Numbered from the stretch's first letter, positions 16,799-27,226 are shown. The stretch: 64,000 bases of DNA from Symbiobacterium thermophilum IAM 14863 (GCF_000009905.1 NC_006177.1:496001-560000), one strand, 5' to 3'. The notes: generated by a model from the sequence alone, not told the origin. Translations and numbers: made by a program.

Positions 16799-18460
16799 TT
16801 AGCTGCGCCGTCTGGCCCGCCGCAGGGCCTTGAGCCGGACCACCCGGTCCGCGTTGACCTCGGGGTCGCCCACCTCGGGGACCGGCCAGCGGTGCCGGGC
16901 GAAGCGGGCCGCCTGCACGGTGACCACGGCCCATACGGGCGCCAGGGCGCCGAGGACCATCACCTGCAGGCAGGTGAGGAAGAACCATACCCAGAGGCCG
17001 GCCGGCGGCAGGGCCACGGGAAACTCCCAACCGGTGGCGAGCACCAGGGCGCCGACGGGCAGCGCGAGGAGCGCCGCGCAGCTCAGGGCGGCGTGCAGGC
17101 CGGCGGCGGCCACGTACCGGGACTTCCGGAAGGGGCGCCGGGAAACGGCGTAGCCCGCCGCAGAGGCGGCCAGCACCCCGGCCCCGGCCGCTGCCAGGAC
17201 GTAACGCAGCGCCGCCCAGGCCCAGGGGCCATCCAGGCCGGCTGCCCCGGTGCCGTACTGGCCTCCCAGGGCGAAGAATAGGAGGTGGAAGGCGGCGAGG
17301 TACGCCAGGTGCGCCCGGAATGCAGCCCCGCCGGAGGGGCTGCGGTAGACGAACAAGAGGTAGAGCAGCATCAGCAGCAGGGCCGGCCCCACGTACGGCA
17401 GCCGGTCGAGGGCGCCGGCCTTCATCCAGGTCTCGCGCGCGGTGCGAAGCCGCTGTTCCATGCGCTCCAGGTATGCTGCTCCCTCGACGGCCGACGCCGG
17501 GGCGGGCGGCAGCTCCTCGTGCGAACCGTACGCCGCGAGCGCGGCTGCCGCCCACGCCCGGCGGGATTCCAGGTGGACCTGGGTCAGCGCATCCAGCGGC
17601 CGCCCCTCCACGGCGAGCGCGCTGAGGATGGGCTTCCCCCGGGGGGAAACGGGCGCGGGCAGGCCGGCGAGGGCGGCCACGGTCGGAGCCACGTCGTAGA
17701 CGGTGGCGTCGCCGCCTCCCCCGGCGAGCACGCCGCTGCCGGCCAGGATGAGCGGGGACCCGGTGCGTGCGGCACGCCCGTCGGGAGAGCCCGCGACGAC
17801 GACCGCGGTGTCCCGCCAGTCGATGCGGTCAAAAAGCGCGACCAGGCGGAGGTCCAGCTCCGCCAGGGCACCGTCGTCCACCTCGCCGCCGGCGAGATCC
17901 GCCGCCTGGACGATGACGAGCCGTGGCCCGCCGGGCTCCAGCATGGCGTACACCGCGTCCCCCAGCTCGGCCAGCGTGGCGCCCTCCCGCCACGGCGACA
18001 GCGCGCCGCCCGCCAGGGCCGCCAGCGCGGGGCCGCCGGCCCCGCCCGCCGGAACCTGGCTCCGGGCGGCGGCGTCGATCAGGGTATCGACGCCGGCGGT
18101 ACCGCCGCCGGGGGCGGCGGGGAACCCGCCGTGGGCCGGGGGCGTGCCGCTGAGCAGCGTAGCCGTCCAGTCGGATGTACCGCCGGCTTCCGCGGCCTCC
18201 AGGCGGTAAGCCGCGCCGTGCCGGCGCAGCCAGTCCAGCGAGGGCAGCCGGTAGACGCGGTCGGCCGTCAGCCCGTCGATGAGGAGCAGCACGACCCGAT
18301 CGGCCAGCGGGGCGGATCCTATCGCCGGCCGTTCGGCCCGGGCCGCGACGGGCTGGAACGCGGACAGCTGGCCGTAGCCGAAGGCAGCGGCGCGCCACGC
18401 GCCGTACGCTGCCCCGAAGAGCAGGCAGATCAGCAGCAAGACGGCCGGGCCGCGGCGCAC
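16799..18460 (-). CDS. Alkaline-phosphatase-superfamily-like membrane protein
   Basis: A 553-residue protein. It has an N-terminal signal anchor, then a domain like the alkaline phosphatase or sulfatase superfamily: VVLLLIDGLTADRVYRLPSL, SDWTATLLSGTPPAHGGFP, and later LVIVQAADLAGGEVDD and VYDVAPTVAALAGLPAPVSP. Five or so membrane helices fill the C-terminal half. The Asp-Gly after the first strand and the Thr in SDWTATLLSG sit where this superfamily keeps its metal-binding Asp and nucleophile. It may be a membrane phosphodiesterase or transferase; the substrate is unknown. Its stop lies 6 bases from the comEC stop. Confidence 0.7.
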   Translation of the reverse strand: MRRGPAVLLLICLLFGAAYGAWRAAAFGYGQLSAFQPVAARAERPAIGSAPLADRVVLLLIDGLTADRVYRLPSLDWLRRHGAAYRLEAAEAGGTSDWTATLLSGTPPAHGGFPAAPGGGTAGVDTLIDAAARSQVPAGGAGGPALAALAGGALSPWREGATLAELGDAVYAMLEPGGPRLVIVQAADLAGGEVDDGALAELDLRLVALFDRIDWRDTAVVVAGSPDGRAARTGSPLILAGSGVLAGGGGDATVYDVAPTVAALAGLPAPVSPRGKPILSALAVEGRPLDALTQVHLESRRAWAAAALAAYGSHEELPPAPASAVEGAAYLERMEQRLRTARETWMKAGALDRLPYVGPALLLMLLYLLFVYRSPSGGAAFRAHLAYLAAFHLLFFALGGQYGTGAAGLDGPWAWAALRYVLAAAGAGVLAASAAGYAVSRRPFRKSRYVAAAGLHAALSCAALLALPVGALVLATGWEFPVALPPAGLWVWFFLTCLQVMVLGALAPVWAVVTVQAARFARHRWPVPEVGDPEVNADRVVRLKALRRARRRS

Positions 18461-18562
18461 ACCATCGCCTCCTGTCGGAGATGAGATGGCTCATACATTC
18501 GTTTTCCGCCGCCGGCGGTCCTGCAGGGACGGCGGCTGTCGGCCCCGAATGGTTGAACGCAG

Positions 18563-19621
18563 ATGACGGGAGGGAGTGGCGCCGCGTTGCAGTACCACGA
18601 AGTGCTGGACGAGATCGGCCGGGGGATCCTCCGACCGGTCTACCTGGTCTACGGGGAAGAGGGCTTCCTCGTGGAGGAGGTGTACCGCGCCCTGCGCGCG
18701 GCGGTCGTCCACCCCGAGACCGCCGACTTCAACTTCCACGTGCTGGAACCCGGGCCCGACCAGCTCAGCCAGGCCCTGAGCCTCGCGCAGACCCAGCCGT
18801 TCTTCGCGGAGAAGCGGCTGGTGGTGGTGAAGGAGTGCCCGGCCATCGTGCCCCGGCGCAGGGGAGGCTCCGACGAGCAGGCCCCGGCGGACGCCGGGGA
18901 CGCGGCGCTGCTGGGCTACCTGAAGGCGCCGGTGGCCTCCACCGTGCTCCTCTTCCTGGCCGCCCAGGTGGACGTACGCCGGAAGACCACCAAGGCCCTG
19001 ATGGCCGCCGGAGCCGCGGTGGAGTGCCGACCGCTGAAGCCGGAGGACGCGGCCATGTGGGCCCAGCGGCGGGCGCAGTCCGAGGGGAAGCGGCTGGGCG
19101 GCCAGGCGGCACACCTCCTGGTGGAGCGCGTCGGTACGGACCTGGGGATGCTCGCCCGGGAGCTGGAGAAGCTGGTGCTCTACGTGGGTCCTGCGGGCGA
19201 GATCCGGGCCGCGGACGTGGAGACCATGGTCTCCGCCATGGCGGAGACGGAGATCTTCCGGCTCAGCGACGCGGTGCTGAGGCGGGAGCGGGCGCGCGCG
19301 GTGGCCCTGCTGGAGCGTCTGCTGCAGCAGGTGGACCACCCCCTGCAGCTGCTCAGCGCGCTGACCGGCCGCTTCCGGCAGTTGCTCCTGGTCAAGGCGC
19401 TGGCGGCGCGGCGGCTCTCCCCGAAGGAGGCGGCGCAGCTGGCGCACATGCACCCCTACGCGTACGGCAAGCTGGCCGAGCATGCCGCGACCGTGGACCG
19501 GGCCGAGATCGTCCGCGCCCTGAAGCGGCTGCTGGAGGCCGACCTGGCGATCAAGTCCGGCTACGACCCGCGGCTCACCCTGGAGACGGTGGTTGCCGAA
19601 CTGGTGGGCGAACAGGGCTGA
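18563..19621 (+). CDS. holA: DNA polymerase III delta subunit
   Basis: A 352-residue HolA protein, part of the clamp loader that opens the sliding clamp onto primed DNA. It shows the family opening RPVYLVYGEEGFLVEEVYRA, then FNFHVLEPGPDQLSQALSLA, AQTQPFFAEKRLVVVKECPA, and the C-terminal LLSALTGRFRQLLLVKALAA. The ATG at 18563 is the upstream choice. A TTG at 18587 follows GGGAGGGAG more loosely and is an alternative. holA next to comEC and rpsT is the usual Firmicute arrangement. Confidence 0.92.
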   Translation: MTGGSGAALQYHEVLDEIGRGILRPVYLVYGEEGFLVEEVYRALRAAVVHPETADFNFHVLEPGPDQLSQALSLAQTQPFFAEKRLVVVKECPAIVPRRRGGSDEQAPADAGDAALLGYLKAPVASTVLLFLAAQVDVRRKTTKALMAAGAAVECRPLKPEDAAMWAQRRAQSEGKRLGGQAAHLLVERVGTDLGMLARELEKLVLYVGPAGEIRAADVETMVSAMAETEIFRLSDAVLRRERARAVALLERLLQQVDHPLQLLSALTGRFRQLLLVKALAARRLSPKEAAQLAHMHPYAYGKLAEHAATVDRAEIVRALKRLLEADLAIKSGYDPRLTLETVVAELVGEQG

Positions 19622-19632
19622 GGGAACGTAAG

Positions 19633-19660
19633 AGCCCCAACCGCATCTGCGGTTGGGGCT
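19633..19660. terminator. Bidirectional terminator between holA and rpsT
   Basis: AGCCCCAACCGC at 19633-19644 pairs perfectly with GCGGTTGGGGCT at 19649-19660 over an ATCT loop, followed by TCTGT. The two genes converge here, and both stops are within about 30 bases. Confidence 0.8.
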
Positions 19661-19687
19661 TCTGTACGGTGATGAAAGAGTGCCGGC

Positions 19688-19972
19688 CTACTCGTTGGCG
19701 GCAGCAACGGCCTGGGCCGCAGTGGCCTTGGCCAGTGCCTTGGCCAGGCGCGCCTTCTTCCGGGCGGCGGTGTTCTTGTGGATGACGCCCTTCGAGGCTG
19801 CCCGGTCCAGTGCCGAGAAGGCCCGGTTGAGCAGGATCGGGGCGTTCTCGGTGCCAAGCGCCTCCCGGAACTTGCGAATTGCCGTCCGGAGGCTGGACTT
19901 GACCATCTTGTTGCGTGCGGTGCGCTTCGCAGCGACCAGGGCACGCTTCTTCGCGGACCTCGTGTTAGCCAA
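19688..19972 (-). CDS. rpsT: 30S ribosomal protein S20
   Basis: A 94-residue S20 protein, which binds 16S rRNA in the small subunit. It is basic and helical, with NTRSAKKRALVAAKRTARNK, and a C-terminal KNTAARKKARLAKALAKA. The TTG at 19972 is chosen because GGAGGTGAGGAG directly precedes it. A longer reading from 19996 would place that ribosome site inside the gene. A good sigma-A promoter lies upstream. The gene is on the opposite strand to holA, as in related genomes. Confidence 0.95.
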   Translation of the reverse strand: MANTRSAKKRALVAAKRTARNKMVKSSLRTAIRKFREALGTENAPILLNRAFSALDRAASKGVIHKNTAARKKARLAKALAKATAAQAVAAANE

Positions 19973-20007
19973 CTCCTCACCTCCAAGCATCGGCATTTAA
20001 CATCGGA

Positions 20008-20036
20008 ATTCTAGCATAGCCCTGGCTGGCATGCAA
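20008..20036 (-). promoter_or_regulatory. Sigma-A promoter of rpsT
   Basis: On the minus strand the -35 is TTGCAT (20036-20031) and the -10 is TAGAAT (20013-20008), with a 17-base spacer. It lies 36-64 bases upstream of the rpsT start. Confidence 0.75.
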
Positions 20037-20110
20037 GGGAATTCCCGCCGCGAATAATCGATTTGTCGCGCGGTCAGACTACTGCGCAGAATATGGAGGT
20101 GAGAGGCGCC

Positions 20111-20440
20111 ATGATGGGGGCGATCGTACGGTTCGTCGTGTCGGCCGTCGTCCTGCTGGTGGTCGCCTGGCTGACCCCGGGCTTCGCCGTGAATGGATTC
20201 TGGGCGGCGCTGTTTGCCTCCCTGGTGATTGCCGGCCTCGGCTGGGTCGCCCAGGCCATGCTGGGACGCGGGGCCTCCCCGGCCGGGCGGGGCGTCGCCG
20301 GGTTCATCGCCGCGGCGGTGATCATCTACCTGACCGGATGGCTGTTCCCCGGATGGCTGACGGTCACCTGGTGGGGCGCCCTGATCGCCGCCTTCCTCAT
20401 CGGGCTGGCGGACGCCTTTGTCCCCACTGAGCTGCGCTGA
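20111..20440 (+). CDS. Phage-holin-family (holin superfamily IV) membrane protein
   Basis: A 109-residue protein with four predicted membrane spans: residues near 5-25, 28-48, 60-77 and 85-100. Sequences such as WLTPGFAVNGFWAALFASLV and TVTWWGALIAAFLIGLADAF match the small four-span family annotated as phage holin (Phage_holin_4_2). No phage genes are nearby, so this is most likely a chromosomal membrane protein of unknown role. GGAGGTGAGAGG precedes the ATG. Confidence 0.8.
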   Translation: MMGAIVRFVVSAVVLLVVAWLTPGFAVNGFWAALFASLVIAGLGWVAQAMLGRGASPAGRGVAGFIAAAVIIYLTGWLFPGWLTVTWWGALIAAFLIGLADAFVPTELR

Positions 20441-20524
20441 CGCGAACCTTTTTTCGCTGCACGCCGTCCTAATCAGCGAACAGCCGACGGCACCCTGCCC
20501 CGGCGATCGCTGAGGTGATGCAGC

Positions 20525-21697
20525 ATGTCCTTTCCGGACCCGAGGCAGCCGATTCCCGCACATCCGCACCGACCCCGGCGACGCACCGGCTGGGCGGTGC
20601 TTGCCGCGCTGCTGGTCGCCGCCGCCGCCGGTGCCGGCGGATTTCTGCTGGGGCAGTACACCGCACCGCATCCGCCCTTCGACCCGCTGTGGCTCCGGGC
20701 CTACCTGGACCGTCCGCTGGACACGGCGCCACCGGGCGAAGGGTTCTGGATCGCGGGCTATTACGTGGACTACGACAGCGATTCGCTGGAATCGGTGCGG
20801 CTGAACGCCCATCACCTGGACCAGGTGATCGTCTTCGGGTACGGCTTCGACGCGGAGGGGAACGCGGTCGGCAAGGACCAGACCCTCATCCGGGGTGTCA
20901 CCAGCCACCAGAAGCGGGTGCTCCTCTTCGGGAACTTCTCCGACGCGGGCTTCGACCCCGACCTGGCGCACCGGATCCTGACGGATCCCGTCGTGCAGGA
21001 GCGCGCCATGTCGTCCATGCTGGACGAGGCCGGCCGGCTCGGCGTCAGCGGTATCCAGATCGACTTCGAGAACATCCCGCCCGAGGACCGGGAAGCGTAC
21101 ACGCAGTTTCTCCGCCGCCTGAAGGAGCGGTTGGAACCGCTGGGCCTGACCCTCTCCGTCGCGGCCGCCGCCAAGACGTCGGACACCACCTCGGGGTGGG
21201 GCGGCGCGACCGACTACGCGGCCATCGGGAAGATCGTCGATCACTTCTACATCATGGCGTACGATCAGCACTGGCTCGGTGGCGAGCCGGGCCCTGTGGC
21301 CTCGCTGGACTGGACGGAGCGGGTGATCCGTTACGCGATCGGCGTGATGCCGTCGCAGAAGATCCTGCTGGGCGTTCCGCTCTACGGTTACGAATGGGCC
21401 CTGGAGCCGGAGCTGGCGGATACCAACGCGGCTTACGGGCCGGGGCGCATGCAGCGCCGCGCGGCCCAGTTCGGGGCCGAGGTGGTCTGGGATCCGGTGC
21501 ATGCCGAGAACCGGGCGGTCTTCCTCACCGACGAAGGCCAGCGGGTTGCCTGGTTCCCGGACGAGCGGAGCCTGGAGGCCAAGCTGCGGCTCGCCTACCA
21601 ATACAATCTGAAGGGGATCGCCGTCTGGAGGGTGGGCCTGGAGCCCGACGACTGGTGGCACCGCATGGGCGAGTTTCGTCTCAATCCCGAGAAGTAG
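20525..21697 (+). CDS. Spore-type glycoside hydrolase family 18 protein
   Basis: A 390-residue protein. A basic N-terminus and one membrane helix (WAVLAALLVAAAAGAGGFLL, about residues 23-43) anchor a GH18 barrel. The catalytic strand reads SGIQIDFENIPPEDREAY, keeping the final Asp and the acid Glu of the DxxDxDxE motif but with Ser and Gln in the earlier Asp positions, as in many YaaH/YdhD-like cortex-lytic enzymes. Other signs are HFYIMAYDQHWLGGEPGP and KILLGVPLYGYEW. It probably hydrolyses spore peptidoglycan (N-acetylglucosaminidase). No LysM repeats are present. Confidence 0.85.
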   Translation: MSFPDPRQPIPAHPHRPRRRTGWAVLAALLVAAAAGAGGFLLGQYTAPHPPFDPLWLRAYLDRPLDTAPPGEGFWIAGYYVDYDSDSLESVRLNAHHLDQVIVFGYGFDAEGNAVGKDQTLIRGVTSHQKRVLLFGNFSDAGFDPDLAHRILTDPVVQERAMSSMLDEAGRLGVSGIQIDFENIPPEDREAYTQFLRRLKERLEPLGLTLSVAAAAKTSDTTSGWGGATDYAAIGKIVDHFYIMAYDQHWLGGEPGPVASLDWTERVIRYAIGVMPSQKILLGVPLYGYEWALEPELADTNAAYGPGRMQRRAAQFGAEVVWDPVHAENRAVFLTDEGQRVAWFPDERSLEAKLRLAYQYNLKGIAVWRVGLEPDDWWHRMGEFRLNPEK

Positions 21698-21810
21698 GCT
21701 TCGCTCCTAGCGTGCGCCCGGACCGGGCGGAGTATTCACCCCTGTTCCGCGCCGGTGCGATGTGGTAAGCTAAGTGGAACCATTCTGGCTACAGTGGGGG
21801 GCCTGGTGTC

Positions 21811-22059
21811 ATGACCCTGCACGAGGTGGCAGCGGAGCTGGCGCGGCGGATGAACTGCACCGTGGAGCCCGCCCATGGGGATGCGCAGTCGGTCACGGTG
21901 AGGGGGAAGGGGTACCACTTCGTCGTGGCGGGATTCTTCGGCGGCTGGCAGGCGACCCTTTACCTGCCGGACCAGGATCCGGTCACGTTCTACGGCGAGG
22001 CCGTGGAGGCGCTGGAGATCCGGTTGAAGGGCAGGCTCTCCGGGCGCCCGGTGGATTGA
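21811..22059 (+). CDS. Hypothetical small protein
   Basis: An 82-residue soluble protein of unknown family starting MTLHEVAAELARRMNCTVEP. It looks like a compact alpha-beta fold: a first helix, then strands with SVTVRGKGYHFVVAGFFGGW and TLYLPDQDPVTFYGEAVEAL. Codon use matches neighbours. It stands alone between the GH18 gene and greA. Confidence 0.6.
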   Translation: MTLHEVAAELARRMNCTVEPAHGDAQSVTVRGKGYHFVVAGFFGGWQATLYLPDQDPVTFYGEAVEALEIRLKGRLSGRPVD

Positions 22060-22071
22060 CGGGCCCATCCC

Positions 22072-22100
22072 TTGATTCTGGCTGCCAGCGGAGTTACAAT
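22072..22100 (+). promoter_or_regulatory. Sigma-A promoter of greA
   Basis: TTGATT at 22072-22077 and TACAAT at 22095-22100 are separated by 17 bases. They lie 80-108 bases upstream of the greA ATG. Confidence 0.7.
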
Positions 22101-22179
22101 AGCCGCGAAGCCAGCGGGCGCTGTTCTGCATGGTTCTTCTTTTTTTCAATTCGGTTGGTTGCGAGGGAGATTGACAGAT

Positions 22180-22662
22180 ATGGAAGAGAACAAGCCGGTC
22201 GTGTTGTCGCCGGAAGGCCTTCAGCAGCTTCAGGAGGAGCTGGATTACCTCCGGAACGTCAAGCGCAAGGAAGTGGCGGAGCGCCTGAAAGAGGCCCGGT
22301 CGTACGGCGACCTCTCCGAGAACTCCGAGTACGATGACGCCCGCAACGAGCAGGCGTTCGTTGAGGGCCGCATCGCCATGCTGGAGAACACGCTGCGCAA
22401 CGCCGTGATCATGGACGAGTCGGAGGACGAGGCTGAAGCGGGCAAGATCCGGCTTGGCTCCACCGTAGTGCTGAAGGACCTGGAATACGGCGATCTGCTG
22501 GAGTATACCATCGTGGGCACGGTGGAGGCCGACCCGGCCAAGAACAAGATCTCCAACGAGTCGCCCGTGGGCAAGGCCATCATGGGCCGGACCAAGGGCG
22601 AGGTCGTCGTCGTGGAGGCGCCGGCCGGCCGGATCGAGTACGAGATCGTCGATGTGAAATAG
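22180..22662 (+). CDS. greA: Transcription elongation factor GreA
   Basis: A 160-residue GreA. It rescues backtracked RNA polymerase by stimulating transcript cleavage through the secondary channel. The N-terminal coiled coil (about residues 8-75) carries the acidic tip in SYGDLSENSEYDDARNEQAF; the tip residues are Asp and Glu. The C-terminal FKBP-like domain includes SPVGKAIMGRTKGEVVVVEA. A longer in-frame start (22072) was rejected because it lies within the promoter. A terminator follows directly. Confidence 0.96.
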   Translation: MEENKPVVLSPEGLQQLQEELDYLRNVKRKEVAERLKEARSYGDLSENSEYDDARNEQAFVEGRIAMLENTLRNAVIMDESEDEAEAGKIRLGSTVVLKDLEYGDLLEYTIVGTVEADPAKNKISNESPVGKAIMGRTKGEVVVVEAPAGRIEYEIVDVK

Positions 22663-22676
22663 GGCGTAGGCATTCC

Positions 22677-22712
22677 GGGGCAGCCCCGACCCGTCCAGGT
22701 CGGGGCTGCCCC
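22677..22712 (+). terminator. Terminator of greA
   Basis: A perfect 15-bp stem joins 22677-22691 (GGGGCAGCCCCGACC) and 22698-22712 with a 6-base loop, followed by GTTTTCC. Confidence 0.85.
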
Positions 22713-22740
22713 GTTTTCCGTGCCCGGGCGTCCACACTTG

Positions 22741-22769
22741 TCATAACGCCGGCGGCTCGTCCGTACACT
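22741..22769 (+). promoter_or_regulatory. Possible sigma-E/F-type promoter of spoIIP
   Basis: TCATAA at 22741-22746 and CGTACACT at 22762-22769 are 15 bases apart. They resemble the mother-cell sigma-E consensus (ATA-type -35, CATACANT-type -10) with one mismatch in the -10. They lie about 50 bases before the inferred spoIIP start. In Bacillus spoIIP is made under sporulation sigma factors, which fits, but the match is imperfect. Confidence 0.3.
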
Positions 22770-22820
22770 GGAGTATGGCCCACGAGCCACGTCCGACGAA
22801 CCCAGGCGAGGTGAGTTGCC

Positions 22821-23972
22821 ATCGAGCGCAAGCTGTGGACGGCGAGGCCGCTGCTTATCGCTTACCTCTTGGTGGTGGCCGCGACGGTCGGCCTGCTGGT
22901 CAACCGCCGGCCCCCGGAGTCCGGCTCGCTGCCGGCCATGACCGCCCGGGCGTCCGACGGCCGGACCCACGAGTCCGAGCGGACCGAGGAGTCCTTCTGG
23001 ACGGCCCTGTTCCGGCCGGGCCTGCCCACCGCCCGGCAGATGCTGCGCAGAGCGGTGCCGGCCCTGGCGGTACGGGGCCCCCTGGGGGAACCGGACGACC
23101 GCGTCCTGCGCTTCCTGTGGACAGGCCCCGGGCCCCAGCGGCCGCAGACCCTCTTCCAGGCAGCCCTGCCGTTCCTGCGCCCGGGTGCTTTGCCGGAGGA
23201 GCCCATGACCGTGGACCCGTCCCTTCCGGCAGGCGAGAGCCCCGGCCCGGAGCCCCGGCCGTCCCCGCCCGCCGCGGCCGAGGCGCCCTTCCCGAGGCCC
23301 GAGCCCGGAGCGACGGTGCTCAACGACGGGCTGCCCCTGGTGGGCATCTACCATACCCACGACTACGAGGCCTACATCTCCGAGTTCCCGGACCTGGCCG
23401 TCACCAGCGACCAGGACCTGCAGCGGATCGCCTCCTACGACCACAGCAAGCGGACCATCGTCGACATCGGGGCCATCCTGGCCCGAAGGCTCCGGGATCT
23501 GGGCGTCACCACGGTGCACGCTCCCTTCAAGCACCAGGAGCTGGGCTACGAGTACGCCTACCAGTCGTCCCGCAACACCGCCCGCCGGATTCTGCGGGAG
23601 GCGCCGACGGTGAAGGTGCTGATGGACCTGCACCGAGACGGCAACATGGACCTGGACTCCACGGTCTGGATCGACGGCCAGCCGGTGGCCCGGGTCCGGT
23701 GCGTGATCGGCGTCCGGGACGACCTGACCCACTGGCAGGAGAACCTGGCGTTCTGCAACCGGCTGATGGAGAAGATGGAGGAGGCCAACCCCGGCATCAC
23801 CCTGCCCACGCTCACCCCCCAGGCCCGGTACAACCAGGACCTCCTGCCCGGGGCCATCCTGCTGGAGATCGGCAACGCCCTGAACACCTTCGAGGAGGCC
23901 GAGCGGGCCGTCTACTACCTGGCCGACGCCCTGGTGGAGCTGCTCCGGGCCGGGGAGTACCCCGGAAAGTGA
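22821..23972 (+). CDS. spoIIP: Stage II sporulation protein P
   Basis: A SpoIIP protein of about 383 residues. An N-terminal membrane anchor (ARPLLIAYLLVVAATVGLLV) is followed by a Pro-rich linker. The amidase/endopeptidase domain includes LVGIYHTHDYEAYI with the metal-binding His pair, YAYQSSRNTARRIL, and VLMDLHRDGNMD. SpoIIP degrades peptidoglycan to drive engulfment, with SpoIID and SpoIIM. No ATG, GTG or TTG lies between an in-frame TGA at 22812 and TTG 22869, which would cut into the anchor. ATC at 22821 follows GAGGTGA by 6 bases and gives IERKLWTARPLLI, so I take it as the start. Confidence 0.88.
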   Translation: MERKLWTARPLLIAYLLVVAATVGLLVNRRPPESGSLPAMTARASDGRTHESERTEESFWTALFRPGLPTARQMLRRAVPALAVRGPLGEPDDRVLRFLWTGPGPQRPQTLFQAALPFLRPGALPEEPMTVDPSLPAGESPGPEPRPSPPAAAEAPFPRPEPGATVLNDGLPLVGIYHTHDYEAYISEFPDLAVTSDQDLQRIASYDHSKRTIVDIGAILARRLRDLGVTTVHAPFKHQELGYEYAYQSSRNTARRILREAPTVKVLMDLHRDGNMDLDSTVWIDGQPVARVRCVIGVRDDLTHWQENLAFCNRLMEKMEEANPGITLPTLTPQARYNQDLLPGAILLEIGNALNTFEEAERAVYYLADALVELLRAGEYPGK

Positions 23973-23985
23973 GGGCCGCGGGCCG

Positions 23986-24014
23986 TTGTACCTGTTCGGG
24001 GGTGGTGCTATAAT
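23986..24014 (+). promoter_or_regulatory. Sigma-A promoter of lepA
   Basis: TTGTAC at 23986-23991 and the perfect TATAAT at 24009-24014 have a 17-base spacer, 41 bases before the lepA ATG. Confidence 0.75.
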
Positions 24015-24054
24015 ACTCTGAAGCCTGTTCTGGGGGAGCAGAAAGGAAAGCGAT

Positions 24055-25866
<1,812 letters not shown>

Positions 25867-25918
25867 CGCGACGGCCGGGCTCCGCGGGGCCCGGCCGCAG
25901 AGTTGGGAGGGCCGTGCC

Positions 25919-27169
25919 GTGCCGATCGGGCTCTACGTGCACATCCCCTTCTGCCTGCACAAGTGCGGGTACTGCGACTTCAACAGCCATGCCGGCTCGG
26001 ACCGCGCGGAGCAGGCGCACTACGTGGATGCCCTTCTGCGGGAGATGGAGCTCTGGGCGACCCGTCCCGAGGTCGCGGGGGAACAGGTCTCCACGGTCTA
26101 CGTCGGCGGAGGGACGCCGACCCTGCTGGAGGGCGCAGAGCTGGCCCGGGTGCTGCGCGGGGTGCGGGAGCACTTCCGCCTGGCCCCCGACGCCGAGGTG
26201 ACGGTGGAAGGCAACCCGGGCACGGTGGACGTGGAGGGGGAGAAGCTCCACCTGGCGGTTCAGGCCGGGGCCACCCGCCTCTCGTTGGGCGTCCAGGCCC
26301 GCCAGCGGCACCTGCTGGAGCGGCTGGGCCGGATCCACGACGCCCTGCAGGTGGAGGCGGCCGTGAAAGCAGCCCGCCGGGCGGGCTTTGCGAACCTCAA
26401 CCTCGACCTGATGTACGGCCTGCCCGGCCAGACCCCGGCTGACTTCCGCGAGACCGTCTCCTGGGCCCTCGGGCTGGGGCCGACCCACATCAGCGCCTAC
26501 AGCCTGATCATCGAGGAAGGGACGCCCTTCTACCACGCCTACCTGGCCGGACGGCTGCACCTGCCGCCGGAGGAGGCGGAGGAGCAGATGTTCCTGGAGG
26601 GCAAGGCGCTGCTGGAGGCGGCCGGGTTCGAGCACTACGAGGTGTCCAACTGGGCGCGCCCGGGATTCCGGTGCCGGCATAACCTCATCTACTGGCGCAA
26701 CGAGCACTACCTGGGGCTCGGCTGCGGGGCTCACTCGTTCCTGCGGTTGGCGGCGCCGCTCAGCAACCTGGGGCCGCCGCGGCCCGGCCTCACCGCATCC
26801 CGAGTGCAGGGCGGCAGCCCGGTGGAGACGGCGCCGGGCCTTCCGGGGCAGCAGTACCGGTTCTGGAACCTGAAACACCCCGGCGCCTACCGGGCCGCGC
26901 TGGAGCGGGGCGTCCTGCCGGTGGAGGCCGGGGAGGTCGTCGACCGTCGGGCCGAGATGGCGGAGACGATGTTCATGGGGCTTCGGCTCCTGGAGGGGGT
27001 CAGCGGCGAGCGCTTCGAGGCCCGGTTCGGCGTCTCCATCGCCGACGTGTACGGGCCGGATGTGGACCGGCTCCGGCGGGAGGGGCTGCTGGAGTGGGCA
27101 GAAGGCGCCCTTCGCCTGACGCCCCGGGGACTCCGGCTGGGCAACCGGGTCTGGGAGGCGTTCGTCTAG
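25919..27169 (+). CDS. hemW: Radical SAM protein HemW
   Basis: A 416-residue HemW, formerly called HemN-like coproporphyrinogen oxidase; it is now seen as a heme chaperone. The radical SAM cluster motif is CLHKCGYC (CX3CX2C) within LYVHIPFCLHKCGYCDFNSH. Further family sequence is TVYVGGGTPTLL, VEGNPGTVD, LSLGVQ and LMYGLPGQTPADFRETV. The C-terminal winged-helix-like region includes EMAETMFMGLRLLEGVS. The GTG start follows GGGAGG by 8 bases. It lacks the extra Cys of true oxygen-independent HemN at the start. Confidence 0.94.
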   Translation: MPIGLYVHIPFCLHKCGYCDFNSHAGSDRAEQAHYVDALLREMELWATRPEVAGEQVSTVYVGGGTPTLLEGAELARVLRGVREHFRLAPDAEVTVEGNPGTVDVEGEKLHLAVQAGATRLSLGVQARQRHLLERLGRIHDALQVEAAVKAARRAGFANLNLDLMYGLPGQTPADFRETVSWALGLGPTHISAYSLIIEEGTPFYHAYLAGRLHLPPEEAEEQMFLEGKALLEAAGFEHYEVSNWARPGFRCRHNLIYWRNEHYLGLGCGAHSFLRLAAPLSNLGPPRPGLTASRVQGGSPVETAPGLPGQQYRFWNLKHPGAYRAALERGVLPVEAGEVVDRRAEMAETMFMGLRLLEGVSGERFEARFGVSIADVYGPDVDRLRREGLLEWAEGALRLTPRGLRLGNRVWEAFV

Positions 27170-27193
27170 ACCCGCCCGCGAAAAAGTCGTTTG

Positions 27194-27226
27194 CTCACAA
27201 GCTGTTCACAAGGTATTCACAGGATG
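27194..27226. repeat. Three tandem 11-bp repeats (TTCACAAG-type)
   Basis: CTCACAAGCTG, TTCACAAGGTA and TTCACAGGATG follow each other without gaps at 27194-27226. The 11-bp period puts each CACA on the same face of the helix. They resemble degenerate DnaA boxes (GTATTCACA matches TTATNCACA at 8 of 9). They lie 47-79 bases before the zinc-ribbon ORF and may be a binding site for its regulator. Confidence 0.4.

Noticed and set aside
20111-20440. Prophage remnant because of the holin-like protein
   Set aside because: No other phage gene is nearby; the family is common on chromosomes outside phages.
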